A stretch of DNA of 64,000 nt from Liolophura sinensis (GCF_032854445.1 NC_088300.1:23107608-23171607); one strand, 5' to 3'. Shown: positions 39,525-51,006, counted from the first letter of the stretch. Translations and numbers: made by a program. The notes: generated from the sequence alone by a model not told the origin.

Positions 39525-39951
39525 GGTACCTACTTCTCAAGAAATATGACTCCAAACTAAGAAACAGAAGCCAAACTTCTAACGTGACACGAAGAGGGTG
39601 AAAGGCTACCAAAGATGGACGGACGTTACACAACAATAGCAATTACGTGTCACTATTGTGACGTGAAATGTGACGTAAACTGTGATGTTAAAATAATTCG
39701 CTCCCTGACGCGACGGGCCATTTGTGACGTCCCCACTTTGTTTGTTTATAGCGTGCCTAGTAACGTGTTGATAACAGTGTCCATGCCACATGGAAACACA
39801 CAATAGGTGACAAACAAGATGACGACTTCTGACCGCTCATGAGTATACCAGGAGGAAAGAGCAAATGATCCTTTTACATCTCACGACAGGTTCCGCTCGG
39901 TCGGTTGTTTCTACTCTTAACATGACGAACGTTTGAAGGTGCAAGCAGACG
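39525..39951 (+). promoter_or_regulatory. 5' flank of the tetraspanin gene with repeated TGACGT half-sites
   Basis: TGACGT or TGACG words occur at about 39659, 39671, 39707 and 39724, the half-site of CREB/ATF-type elements. From about 39640 to 39870 the stretch is conserved in all seven A-spacer relics, where the first site is a full TGACGTCA. No clear TATA box. Regulatory function is inferred only. Confidence 0.45.
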
Positions 39952-42592
39952 ATGACGCCTTCGTGTTTAATACGGGAAGACGGGCGGGAAAAACTGGGGT
40001 TGACACTGGCTGGCATTAGCAGCATTCTGAGCGTTTTAGGTGTTGTGACGATCTGCGCCTCTGTTTACATGAAAGTGAAAATCGACGACAGGATCATTCT
40101 GTTGGGCTCCTATACCGGAAGCGCTTTTACAGACTACGTAATAGCAACTGGTGTTCTAGTTTTCCTTATCAACGGCTTTATCACCAAGGTGGCCCTAGAC
40201 TGTTCAGATCAAGACACCCGTGACACTTTTCAAGGCATCCTCGCTTTCATGGTTGTGGTTCTTTTCCTGCTATCCATCTTAGTGCTTGTGGCAGCCATAT
40301 TGTGCTACAGACATCACAATGACATTGACGAAGCTTTAGAAAGCGGATTCTTGACGGCCATGATGAAATACAAAAGTGAAGCAGCCCTGAAAACAGAGCT
40401 CGATATGTTACAGATGGAGTTCCGGTGCTGTGGAGCAGACTCGTACGTTGATTGGTTTCACGTGAGCTGGATACACAGAAACTACATTAACACGAGCGAT
40501 TCCAGAATTAAACTGTAAGGAATGCTATTTCAGAAAGATGGCCATCAGAAGCATTCTGACTGTATATGTATTTCAGATTTAATCACGTGATACAGATATA
40601 TATATAAGTATGAAGTTTAGCCTTTGACAGGGAAATTGGAAATCTTACACAGACCTAAATCTGCGCTTGTTACGTCCATTCTGCAATGCAGGAAATGTGA
40701 ATGATGTGCGAAAAGCAAAAGGTTTTTGTCTGTGACTTACATAAAAAAGATAATCCTAAACGTGAGACTCGCTGAAACTTTTGTGTAACATACCTCGGAC
40801 ATTTTGATTCATGATTGGGCAGTTATCAAGTATTTTACTCTATTTCGTAGATAGTAAAAATTTATTACATCAGTATTTTGTCGCCATTTCCTAGGTGAAG
40901 GAATTGAGAAATCATTGACTAATTTTTGCTACCAGTACATCAACTTTTTAAATCACTGCACATATTTCATATTGAATGTTTGTAGTAAGCTGAAGGAGAA
41001 TGGCTACCTGACAGACGACGTGCCGTTCAGCTGCTGTGACATCGGAGCATTACGACCTTGTATACATCACTCCATGACACATGCCAGCAAGCACCCCAGC
41101 TTTGATCGAGAGACAATCCACACCATAGGTTGTAATGCGGCACTCAGGACGTACTATCAGGAAAGCGTTTTCTTACCGGCTGGTTGCGTGGCTATAGCGG
41201 CATTTTCACTGCAGGTGAGAGCTCGTTTATTCAGCTGGAAAATGAACCTGTTGTGCATACATGACTAACCCCAGCACGCAACATCTTTAACGTCGTGCAC
41301 AAAACATTCATGACGTCGAAGATTTTGTTTTCAAGTTATCCAAAGTTATAATGCCTAACTGTACAGGCGTAAGGCACTACGCGTTGATTAGAGGTGAATA
41401 TCATTAGTTATCTTCACTTAAATACACAAAACTGCCTGGGGGCCTCCGTGGCTCAGTCGGTTTAAGCGCTAGCGCAGCGTAATGACCCAGGAGTGTCTCA
41501 CCAATGCGGTCGCTGTGAGCTCAAGTCCAGCTCATGCTGGCGGCCGTACGTGAGAAGGTCTGCCAGCAACCTGCGGATGGTCGTGGGTTTCCCCCGGGCT
41601 CTGCCCTGTTTCCACCCACCATAATGCTGGCCGCCGTCGTATAAGTGAAATATTCTTGAGTAAGGCGTAAAACACCAATCAAAAAAAAAAAAAAAAAAAA
41701 AAATCAAAACTGCCTGCGAAGATTCTCACGTTCGAAATTCAGAAACATTTTGGATATCGCGAGACTCGGAGGTTTTTGCAACATCGAAGCGTTGATCATA
41801 TCCACCATATAGTGCTTTTTTTTAAAATGTGTGTTCATTGTGCGTTGTGTTTCGTCCGGTAAAAGCAACATGATCAAACAAAGGAACTGAATACAAACAA
41901 TAGATATTGTTTTATTTGGACAAATCGCGCACTCATTCACTGGTAAGGTTGGAAATTCTTTTCTGGCGTAATGGCAAGCTCAGTTCACCATGGTTTTCTT
42001 GTAATACGAGAGGAGTACCAGTTTGCTCACAAAACGTCACTGGAAAAGGCAGAAATGAACCCCAGACAACTTAAGACCGAATACTTCAGGTGGTAAATTT
42101 GACTGATTTGGTGTAAGTATAATATACTCGGAATATACAACTACCGACAAATAGTTTTTCAGGCGAGCATTTAATTGCATTTACACAAGTTACCCAATAT
42201 TACTGGAGAAGTGCTCAACAACTGAGGCAAAATCCATGTTTTCGGCCCCGGCAGACGATGACTTGTTTTTATGGTTTCAGCTCCTCGCCACTATTCTGCT
42301 AAGGTTACTTCAGACATCGATAAAGTCCGCTTTAGAGTACGGAGATCCGGAAGGCCCGGGGGATGCTTACATCATTAAATCCCTACCGTGTAGGAGTGAT
42401 GGCTCATGGAGTTTCGGCGAGTACGGAGAGGGAGGAGGTGGGGGAGGGGGAGGAGGTGGGGGTGGGAAAGAGAAGAAAGACAAAGGCAAAAAGAAGGAAA
42501 AGAATAAAAATCAGAAAAAGAAAGATTCAAAAAAGAAGAGTTCGGGCAAAAGTAAACCCTCTAGTAAGGCACCAAAAAGGGGCAAAAAGTAG
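39952..42592 (+). CDS. Peripherin/ROM1-like tetraspanin, three exons, 367 aa
   Basis: Exons are 39952-40514, 40986-41214 and 42281-42592, with donors CT/GTAAGG and GCAG/GTGAGA and acceptors TTTGTAG/T and TTTCAG/C. The joined frame is open for 367 codons plus TAG. Hydrophobic segments lie at about 17-38, 61-82, 95-118 and 248-275. The large loop has CCG (159-161), VPFSCC (200-205), RPC (211-213) and GC (236-237), the pattern of the peripherin-2/ROM1 branch. DMLQMEFRCCG matches the vertebrate family almost word for word. The loop Cys that forms the intermolecular disulfide in vertebrate peripherin-2 (Cys150) is Ala here. The C terminus is unusual: 12 Gly (315-326), then a Lys-rich tail. Likely a membrane-shaping tetraspanin of curved or stacked membranes; its tissue is unknown. 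AATAAA at 42774-42779. Confidence 0.9.
41439..41705 (+). mobile_element. Full-length tRNA-headed SINE in intron 2 of the tetraspanin gene
   Basis: Starts GGGGCCTCCGTGGCTCAG with a pol III A box (TGGCTCAGTCGG) and a B-box-like GAGCTCAAGTC. The central part contains the AATATTTCACTT block in reverse sense, and it ends in a long A run. AAAACTGCCTG is duplicated at 41428-41438 and 41706-41716. The pure A tail and exact duplication point to a young insertion. Head and tail agree with SINEs I know from molluscs. Confidence 0.9.
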
Positions 42593-43133
42593 ATTTCTGA
42601 GAGCTACACTTTGGTCTTCTCGCTTCAAACACTTTTCGTACAGTAAGCGGCGTATTACAGTAATACATGTATTTACTGACGGATACTACATTACCTAAAT
42701 TTACCTAAATATTATATTAATATATGCTTTGATAATGGTATTGTTCTAGTCATTCGACATTGTTACAAATGAAAATAAATTCGTAATTGCTCTCTGACGA
42801 TTTAGAATTGTTTAAATGCCATTATTCATTTCATCTTACTTTTGGGTTTATTTAAGTCATTTACAAACAGTTGCCATCCCGTTACAATAAGGCAAATGTA
42901 TTTTTGAGTGGTGCTTTAGTTGTCATTTAAGCACATATATGCTACAACATTGAAGACAGCCCTGAATTCAGCTCAGTTCCATTTTTTAAAAAAATTATAT
43001 ATACGTTTTTATCTTGGAACTATACAAAAGATCAAGAAACGTAACAAGCGCCACAATGATTAATTGAAGATGAACGACATATGCGGAAGTGTGCCTGACT
43101 GCCACTGGTTACAAGGCTAACATGGATTTGATA
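42593..43133. other. Tetraspanin 3' region
   Basis: AT-rich sequence after the tetraspanin stop, with the AATAAA at 42774-42779. Nothing else is recognised. Confidence 0.5.
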
Positions 43134-43358
43134 TATTTATTTGATTGTTTTTTTACGCCGTACTCAAGAATATTTCACTTATACGACGGCGACGAGCATT
43201 ATAGTGGCTGGAAACCGGGCAGAGCCCGGGGGAAACCCACGACCATCCGCAGGTTGCTGCAAGACCTTCCCACTTACGACCGAAGAGGAAGTCAGCATGA
43301 GCTGGACTTGAACTCACAGCTACCGCATTGGTGAGAGACTCCTGGGTCATTACGGCAT
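43134..43358 (-). mobile_element. SINE lacking its tRNA-like 5' end
   Basis: Tail TTTATTTGATTG and central part ACGCCGTACTCAAGAATATT in inverse orientation. Sequence continues to CTCCTGGGTCATTACG and then leaves the consensus before the A box. No clear target-site duplication was found. Its duplicate is at 51723-51947. Confidence 0.85.
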
Positions 43359-43725
43359 TATTTTTACTTTGTGGAAGACTCTAGGACGGGCAACACAGAC
43401 GGTCCAAATGACAGTAGAACGCAACGTTTTCCTCTGTGGCGTTTGAGCGTGTGTGCACTTCATATATGTTTTATGAGCACACATACACCGATAACTGTGA
43501 CGTAATAAAGGAAAAAAAAACAAATGAGTTCACAGTTTTGGATCGTCTTGAAACAGGCGGAAGAAGTTTTACTAGGGTCCTGTAAACTGCTAATATTTGT
43601 GCATTTAAATGAACGGTGAGAATAAAACCCAGACTGAGGTAAACTGGCAAGGGACGGCACTTCATCAGTTACATGTGGCCATTTGCCAGCTATCACAACC
43701 TTTACGCTAAACGTCTTTGATTATA

Positions 43726-44034
43726 TTCACTAGACCAGTCCGCATTGACACACTGCCACTTTTTGTACCTTAACTAGACCAGTCTGTAATGACACATCGT
43801 CAGTGTTCGTGCCTTCAATAAACCAGTCCGTATTGACACACTGACACTTTTTTGTGCCTTGACTAGATCAGTCAGTATTGACACACCGTCACTGTTTGTA
43901 CCTTCACTCAACCACTCTGTATTAAGACACCGTCACTATTTGTACCTTCACTCAACCAGTCAGTATTGATACACGGTCTCTGTTTGTTCCTTCAATAAAC
44001 CAATCCGTGTTTACACGCTGTGACTGTAAATACC
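43726..44034 (+). repeat. 44-bp minisatellite, seven units
   Basis: Units start at 43726, 43770, 43814, 43859, 43903, 43947 and 43991. Each has TTCACTAGACCAGTC-like, then ATTGACACAC, then TTTGTACC words. Unit length is 44 bp except one of 45. Non-coding; lies in the tail-to-tail gap between tetraspanin and Fox B. Confidence 0.9.
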
Positions 44035-44350
44035 TTCACACTCTCGTCAATGACCGGTGCCTGTCACCAAGGCTCCACAAATTGTGGATAAGTTACTTTC
44101 TTTTCCAAGATCCACTTTGAAACCATTCCTCGTGTGTTATAAAAACAGGAAACAAAATCTTAAACACTTGGCAGCACTTCATGAACTTTATCTAAACAAC
44201 AAGCGATGTGAATCATCTTACGGTGATCTTGATAATGTTTATGCCATTTTCAACACTTTCTGGTTCCAAAAACCTTCAATACTGAGAATCTAGACATATC
44301 AGTTTCCAACTAAGCAGTAATAGCACTAAAAATGTGCAGAGCACTATGGT

Positions 44351-45760
44351 TTATATATAAAAATATGACGGTGCATTACTATTTTCAGTCAATCTGCACA
44401 AAACATTTTCCACGGAGGAAATACTTGGGTACAACATATTGTTCAGAGTTGGATCAATAATCGTCCCAGACGTCGTGACGTAACTAAATCCGTCATTACA
44501 CCCAGAGTCATGTTCTTCAAAGACATCATCAAACGTCAGTCTCAGCGGAGGGATATCAGGAAGGGCGGGAACATTATAAATACACTCAGGTGTCACTTCC
44601 GGCAAACTGTCTGAGCTACCACTGCCTCCCTCCTGATATGTTAATGACCACGCAATGTCTTGACAATCGGGCGTTACTCTTGACAGCGCTTCGTTGCGCA
44701 CAGCAAATTCCGGACTTGAGAACTCTACCAAAGAGTCGTAACCGCTGCTGTCAGACACACAAACTGAGGTGTCACTTCTGGTGTCACTGCCAGAACTCAC
44801 AGACTGCCTTGTCCGCATACAGGGATTATCACATAGTGATATTGGACTAAAACTTTGACTCAATGGACTCCTATGTACAACCTCCGATACCCTGGGGTCG
44901 TAATTAGACTGGACTTCGTGATGATCCTCCAAATTACACATCTGAAGCTGGAACAGTTTAGCCGGAGATGGACTGGTGTCAAGGATGTTCTGGAAAGCCT
45001 CCATCCTGTGAGTCAAGGATAACACACAACCTTCCCATAATCCATTGGCGTTGACTTGTTGGAATCCAGACCGTAATGCGTTGGATCCAGAGAACTTGTT
45101 AGTCGGTCGGTAATCTCCTCGGGCAAAGGTCAGCAGGTTCTTTGGGATAATGGTCCACAGAAAAGCAGATCTGAAATATATCCAATAAGAATTGTCAGTA
45201 TAAGACGTAAATAAAATATTGTATAAATTTGCCAAATATCTTCATAATAAAATAATAATAATTATATTTGGCCCTCTTTAATGACGTCAAAAGGTATTGC
45301 AATGATGCAGAAATATGAATTTATCTTACCTGTTAAAGACGCCGTTACGTGGTTTTTGGTTCTTTAGCCCAACCTTGGTAAAGCATTTGGTTTTGGACAA
45401 ACTGTGGCGGATGGCGTTTTTCCAGTGATGTTTACCTGTCTCTTTAAAATAGCAGAAGCGAGTCTCGATGTAACGGTAGATTTCAGTGATGGGTAGACAG
45501 AAATTCGGAGATCTCATTATTGACAGGAAGATGAGTTCCGTGTAGGTAAAGTTTGGTTTCCGGCTGCCATCCTGAGTGTCGAGTCGTTCGTAGATTCTGA
45601 CAAAGTTATTCAGCACGCTGTGCAGGTCATCTTGGCTGACGGGCTGAACGGGTGTTTTCTTAATAGAAGCTGGTCTAGAGACCTTCCGGTATTTCAGTAA
45701 ATTCTCCACCATGTCGGTATCTGTGTGGAAACTTTCACTGAACTTTCTCTTGTAAGCCAT
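44351..45760 (-). CDS. Forkhead gene B, intact, 416 aa
   Basis: Exon 1 is 45330-45760 and exon 2 is 44351-45170; intron only 159 bp, donor CAG/GTAAG, acceptor TTTCAG/A. The DNA-binding exon is close to the A group (HHWKNAIRHSLS helix; GLKNQKPRNG wing). Codons 144 to about 226 of exon 2 are almost base-for-base those of A genes. After that the tail diverges strongly and keeps only islands: DTSVCVSDSSGYDSL, LPEVTPECIYNVPALPDIPPLRLTFDDV, and a different C-terminal end. TGACGTCA sits in the intron (45282-45289). It lies tail-to-tail with the tetraspanin gene, as each A gene does with its relic. Confidence 0.9.
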
Positions 45761-45847
45761 TATAGCAAGTTTAGTAGTGGAGAGAGAACCGAAGTTATGA
45801 CGAGTATTTCCTGAGCCACGTTATAGTTAATTGTATAACGGACAGAA

Positions 45848-45895
45848 TATATAAAGGAATTGGACATGATGTGAGTGATGCCTTTCTAACATGAC
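45848..45895 (-). promoter_or_regulatory. Fox B promoter: TATA-like box and upstream element
   Basis: Plus-strand TATATAAA at 45848-45855 reads TTTATATA on the gene strand, 88 bp before the ATG. The block GAGTGATGCCTTTCTAACATGAC (45873-45895) is the B version of the element before the A genes, although the surrounding sequence is otherwise diverged. Confidence 0.6.
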
Positions 45896-47235
45896 AACTT
45901 GGCATAAGTAAAAAAATCATCTCAACTGCAAATGAGTTATAAGGTTTATGTCCCTTTGTAATCCCGATTTAAGATCAAGTGTGATATACCATAAGTAAAA
46001 GATTTCATCTTCACTCTGTTTCTGATCTCAAAGCCGCGGGGTGCTCCCCTGGGGAGAAATCCTTTGCTAGAAATGATTGATCTATTTTCACTTATTTTCA
46101 TAGAGTTACGGATAACTGATCTCTCCGTTTTATCAAAGGTGTATGGAGTCCGGGCGGTTATGGGGTTGGTAGTTCTTTTCTAAATGTGAGATATTTCTCA
46201 AAAGTTTTTTAGAGTAAATATCTAATCTATCTTTGGCCCACGTTTTGGTGGCGAAATGTGAGACTGTTGGGAGTGTAAGTAATGCAAAATGATAGTGGTA
46301 TTGTGATTTGGGAAAATCATCGTATGAACCGTAGCCATGTGTAAAACAAACGGTTCACCATGTTTCTCCATGTTTATAAGAATAATGAAAACAATATTTC
46401 CGGGCACTCTTCTTTCCATAACCCATAACATACAGCCCGACATAGGACAGGCGAACATTTCTTGAAATAGGTGTTAATCAGCAAAATGAATGTAAACCAA
46501 GGGTTGATTACTGTTTTTTATGATTGCTTCCTTCTTGGCCATAAAATATCATCTGACAGCAAAAAAAGGTCTTGTCTTGAGAATTATTGTCATGTGAGTG
46601 ATCCCTTTCTAATGTGACAACTTGGCCTAAGTACAAATCATCTCGACCGCAAATGTGCCATAAGGTATTTCCCTTAGTAATCTGGATTTAAGATTAAGTC
46701 TAATATATCATAAGTAACAGGTATCGTCTTCACTCTGTTATTTTGGACTCTGTGCTGCCCTGAGGAGAAATCCTTTTTCTACAAATGATCGATTATTACG
46801 ACTTTTTAATAGCGCTGAAGTAAACACTAGTCTCTGTTTTGGTAAAGGATTTGGGGGTCGGGGCGGCGATGAGATTCTTTTCTTACGTTAAAGTTCATTA
46901 TTGTAAACATTTCATCAATACATAGCCGAACAATTTATGGTGCAACTGGAGAGTATTTGGAAAGTAAATGATGCATAAATATTGGTATACCTATTTGCCA
47001 GTTAAACTATATTTTCGACCAGAACTCACCACAAGCTTATTTTGTCGATTTTATGTTCTCTCTAGACTTTTCTGTTTTCATCGCCCATAATATACTGTCG
47101 CAATAGTACAAGTGAACACTTCTTTCTGAATACAGAAATACCGAAGTAATTCAAATTTCTGTTCGTTTTTATAATGAGTACTCTTAGGTCATAACATTTT
47201 ATCCTATAACAAAAAGGTCTCGTCTTGAGAATTTT
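45868..47235. repeat. Two diverged tandem copies of the Fox B upstream region
   Basis: 45868-46590 and 46591-47235 share, in order, the GAGTGAT block, a GAGGAGAAATCCTTT-like segment, TCCGGGCGG-like, CATAACATACAGCC-like and AAAAAGGTCTTGTCTTGAGAATT segments. The copies are clearly diverged, so this is older than the 8.6-kb duplication. The second upstream block is at 46596-46618. Confidence 0.65.
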
Positions 47236-48952
47236 TTACGTGTTAGCAGAATAAATGTATCTATCAGAACCTTTTTTACTGACTCGTTGAAATAATTTGT
47301 TCATCTTACAAATAAAATGAATATTTTGTGTCCAGTTTAAATGAACATTTAAATGTGAAAAGCTGACGTTTTGATTAAAATATCATTGTGGATATGTCGC
47401 GTGTCTATGTTGTTTGGAACGTATTCATAGCATAAAACCTAAAACTGTTCTCAGAAAGGGCTGAAATGTCATCTCCTGTAAGTTCAAGGATGTCAGTTGC
47501 CGGCAGAGAGATTATGTATTACAAAGATCATGGACGTTTGGGTGGACTTAGTAATCTCATAGCTATTAGCCACATGCTGAGATGAGCTGTCATCTATATC
47601 ATGGGACAACTTCACGTACTTGCTTATTGAAAGGCAATGTAAATGTATTGCGTTCACAGAACATTCTCTTGTAAGCTATACGTAATATCACATTTAGTAC
47701 AACAAAAAGAAAAAAAAAAACAAAACCGACATGTTTTGGATATCCCAATTTAAATTCAGATATGATGTAGCATGCTTTGGCCAGGAGTGATCAATTTTTA
47801 TGAGGTGATGTGATAGACACACATAAGTAAAAGCTCAACTCGTATCAACTGTATCAGATATCATATCCTATGCACATCTGGCTATCAAATTTTATTCAAT
47901 GCATTATATGTAAAAAATTTAAGTTGCACTCAGTGACCACGGGGAACACACCTAGGGGAATAATCAGGTACTGACGACCTCCTATTCAATACCTATATGA
48001 TAACTAATAAGCCTTTCTTATTGGGTGGTAACATATGTTGACATCATTTAAAAAAGGACAACATGTATGTGTTCTGAAAGGTCAAAGATAACGTTTTCCA
48101 ACAGATCTGTAAAGCTACCAAACATACATATAATATCTGCACACAGTATTTCATTTATTGGCCGCGTTCCGAAAAAAAAACGTGGAATGCGGTAGCGTCG
48201 ATTTACAAAGTATGTTTTGAATCAGTTTCTAAATTGAGCAATTTCACTACACGTGGTTTTAGCTTTGGAGTAAAAATTTCGAACACGTAACGTTTGTACT
48301 GAGAGGAATCAATCAGAATTCCATCTAATGTGATATTAAACAAACCATTTTAGTTAAGGTATATGGAAATTTCAGATGTGAATATTTCATTTCCGTGTAT
48401 ACATTTAGCTAAATTCTCAGTCCTGATCTATTTAAAATCAAAGTAGAATATCTCATACTCTTTCTCAGTTATCGGATGGGATTTTCATTTGTGTTTTGCG
48501 TGTACATAACTTTAAACAAAATTCACTCACAACTGTTACATGAATGCTTGATCAACTGAATTATAAAATAACTGAATATATGCGGAATAAATATTATAAA
48601 ACATTTAAGTATTAAATCATTGACATAAATGAATGAAATTGCCTCATTCAGAAGATGATGAGTTATCCTCCGGGTAGGGTGGGGGGGGGGGGTATCTCTG
48701 GTGCAATCAGGTCAAAATACTGAGATAAGTAATCGCCAACCTCAATATTCAGTTTGCTGAATTAAAAGTGTAAACGGTTTTGATCTGTAAACATCAGGCT
48801 GATAAATTAAGTGTATCCCCATTTTCCTCTAGTTCATTATTCTGGAGAATTGCTTCACAAAACCTCGGTCTGTCAGCCACGTCTTTTTGACGAAATAAAC
48901 AACAAATTTGACTAGACAACAAATGAGAAATAAAACGTCCTTTTGTGATGTA
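47236..48952. other. Spacer between Fox B and Fox C
   Basis: AT-rich, with a G run of 12 at about 48681-48692. The same spacer type, more diverged, precedes Fox D. No gene or tetraspanin relic could be recognised here. Confidence 0.5.
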
Positions 48953-49218
48953 TTTATTTATTTATTTGATTGGTGTTTTACGCCGTATTCAAGAATATTT
49001 CACTTATACGACGGCGGCCAGCATTATGGTGGGAGGAAACTGGGCAGCGCCCGGGGGAAACCCACGACCATCCGCAGGTTACTGCCAGACATTACCACCT
49101 ACGGCCGGAGAGGAAACCAGCATGAACTGGACTTGAACTCCCAGCGACCGCATTGGTGAGAGACTCCTGGGTCATTACTCTACGGTAGCGCGCTAACCAA
49201 CTGAGCCGCGGAGGTCCC
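48953..49218 (-). mobile_element. Full-length tRNA-headed SINE downstream of Fox C
   Basis: Inverse orientation: (TTTA)n tail, central ACGCCGTATTCAAG part, and a tRNA-like head ending GAGCCGCGGAGG. Flanked by TTTGTGATGTA (48942-48952) and TTCGTGATGTA (49219-49229), a target-site duplication with one mismatch. Confidence 0.9.
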
Positions 49219-49527
49219 TTCGTGATGTAACTTGACTGGCTAATAAACCTTTCACAAATGTGTCCCCTTGTTAGAATTTCACGAAGTTAAACTTCATTCC
49301 GTTTAGAACTGGGCTCTTCAGTCTCCATTTGTCTCTAAGATATGGTCTTACACTAAAAAAAAAAACAAAATAGGAGTCAAGATAATGTAATATCAGGTGC
49401 GTTTATTGTTTTTCACACTACACTGCGGCAAAGCAGTGCGATAGTGAAACTTTTCTTAATGACAGGACGTACCCATAGCACTATGAGAAAGCCTTCAGCA
49501 CTATGTACATATATGACGATAAAACGA

Positions 49528-50932
49528 TTAACGGCTCATGGCATTCAAACATAATCCGTCCGTTGAGCTATAACTTTGGCAGTACAAAGTCTCAAACATC
49601 CGATCAGACAACATGTAAGGCATATAGACATTATTGAAGACACCATAAGGCTCGGAATCATGTTCTACATCTACGTCATCATCAAAGGTCAGTTTTAGTG
49701 GAGGGATATCAGGAAGGGCAGGTAAATTAAAAATACACTCAGGAGTCACTTCCGGTAAACTGTCTGAACTACCAGTGGCTCCGTTATATGCTGATGACCA
49801 TGTTTCGAGGTAACACTGGGACGTAACTCTACATGCAACTTCGTCACCCATATTAAATTCGGGACTTGAGAACTCTTCCAAAGAGCCGTAACCGCTGCTG
49901 TCAGACACACACACTGAGGTGTCACTTCTGGTGTCACTGTCAGAGGTCACTGACTCTTCCGACCACATACAGGGGATATCACACGGCGGTATAGGACTGA
50001 AATTTTGACTCAGTGGGCTCCCATGCACAATGTCCGACACTTTGTGGTGAAAGTTAGATTGGACTTCGTTATGATCCTCCAAATTACACATCTGGAGCTG
50101 GAACAGTTTAGTCGGAGACGGACTGGTGTCGAGGATGTTCTGGAAAGCCTCCATTCTGTGAGTCAAGGATAACACACAACCTTCCCATAATCCATTGGCG
50201 TTGACTTGTTGGAATCCTGACCGTAATGCGTTGGATACAGAGAACTTATTAGTCGGTCGGTAATCTCCTCGGGCAAAGGTCAGCAGGCTCTTTGGGATAA
50301 TGCTCCACAGAAAAGCCGACCTGAAACACATCAAATAAGAATTGTCAGTGTGAGACGGAAATAAAACATTGTATGAATTTGCAAAATATCTTCAGTCAAT
50401 ATATAACTTTAAGTAATTCAAACGTAAATAATTATATGTGTCCCTCTTTAATGACGTCAATGACGGTATTTTAATGATGCAGAAATATGAATTTATCTTA
50501 CCTATTAAGGACACCGTTGCGTGGTTTTTGGTTCTTTAGTCCGATCTTGGTAAAGCATTTGGTTTTGGACAAACTATGGCGGATGGCGTTTTTCCAGAGT
50601 TGTTTACCGCTGTCTTTAAAATAACGGTAACGCGTCTCAATGTAACGGTAGATTTCAGTGATGGGCAGGCAGAAATTGGGAGACCTCATTATCGCCAGGA
50701 AGATGAGTTCCGTGTAGGTAAAGTTTGGTTTCCGGCTGCCATCCTGAGCGTCGAGTCGTTCGTAGATTCTCACAAAGTTATCCAGCACACTGCACAGGTC
50801 ATCTTGGCTGACGGGCGGAACGTGCGTTCTCTTGATGGAGACCGGTCTACAGACCTTCCGGTATTTCAGTAAATTTTCCACCATGTTGGTATCTGTGTGG
50901 AAACTTTCACTGAACTTTCTCTTGTAAGCCAT
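49528..50932 (-). CDS. Forkhead gene C (first copy), open frame, promoter replaced, 407 aa
   Basis: Exon 1 is 50502-50932 and exon 2 is 49528-50320; intron 181 bp, acceptor TTTCAG/G giving AGG for Arg144. Helix 2 and its loop differ from A and B: ETRYRYFKDSGKQLWKN. The tail shares SDSSGYGSL and the PALPDIPPLKLTFDDD motif with B, followed by a distinct Tyr-rich end. AATAAA at 49402-49407; TGACGTCA in the intron (50452-50459). The duplication junction lies 80 bp upstream of the ATG, so the TATA box and upstream element present before C' are gone. The coding sequence equals C', but expression is doubtful. Confidence 0.88.
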
Positions 50933-51006
50933 TATAGCAAGTTTAGTAGTGGACAGAGAACCGAAGTTATGACGAGTATGTGCTGAGCCACGTTATAGTG
51001 AATATT

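Noticed and set aside
41447-41520. tRNA gene candidate
   Set aside because: A and B boxes are present but they form the head of a SINE with poly-A tail and target duplication; no clean cloverleaf.
44057-44293. 78-codon plus-strand frame between tetraspanin and Fox B
   Set aside because: No recognisable domain; sits next to a minisatellite; its second copy is only the segmental duplicate and so gives no independent evidence.
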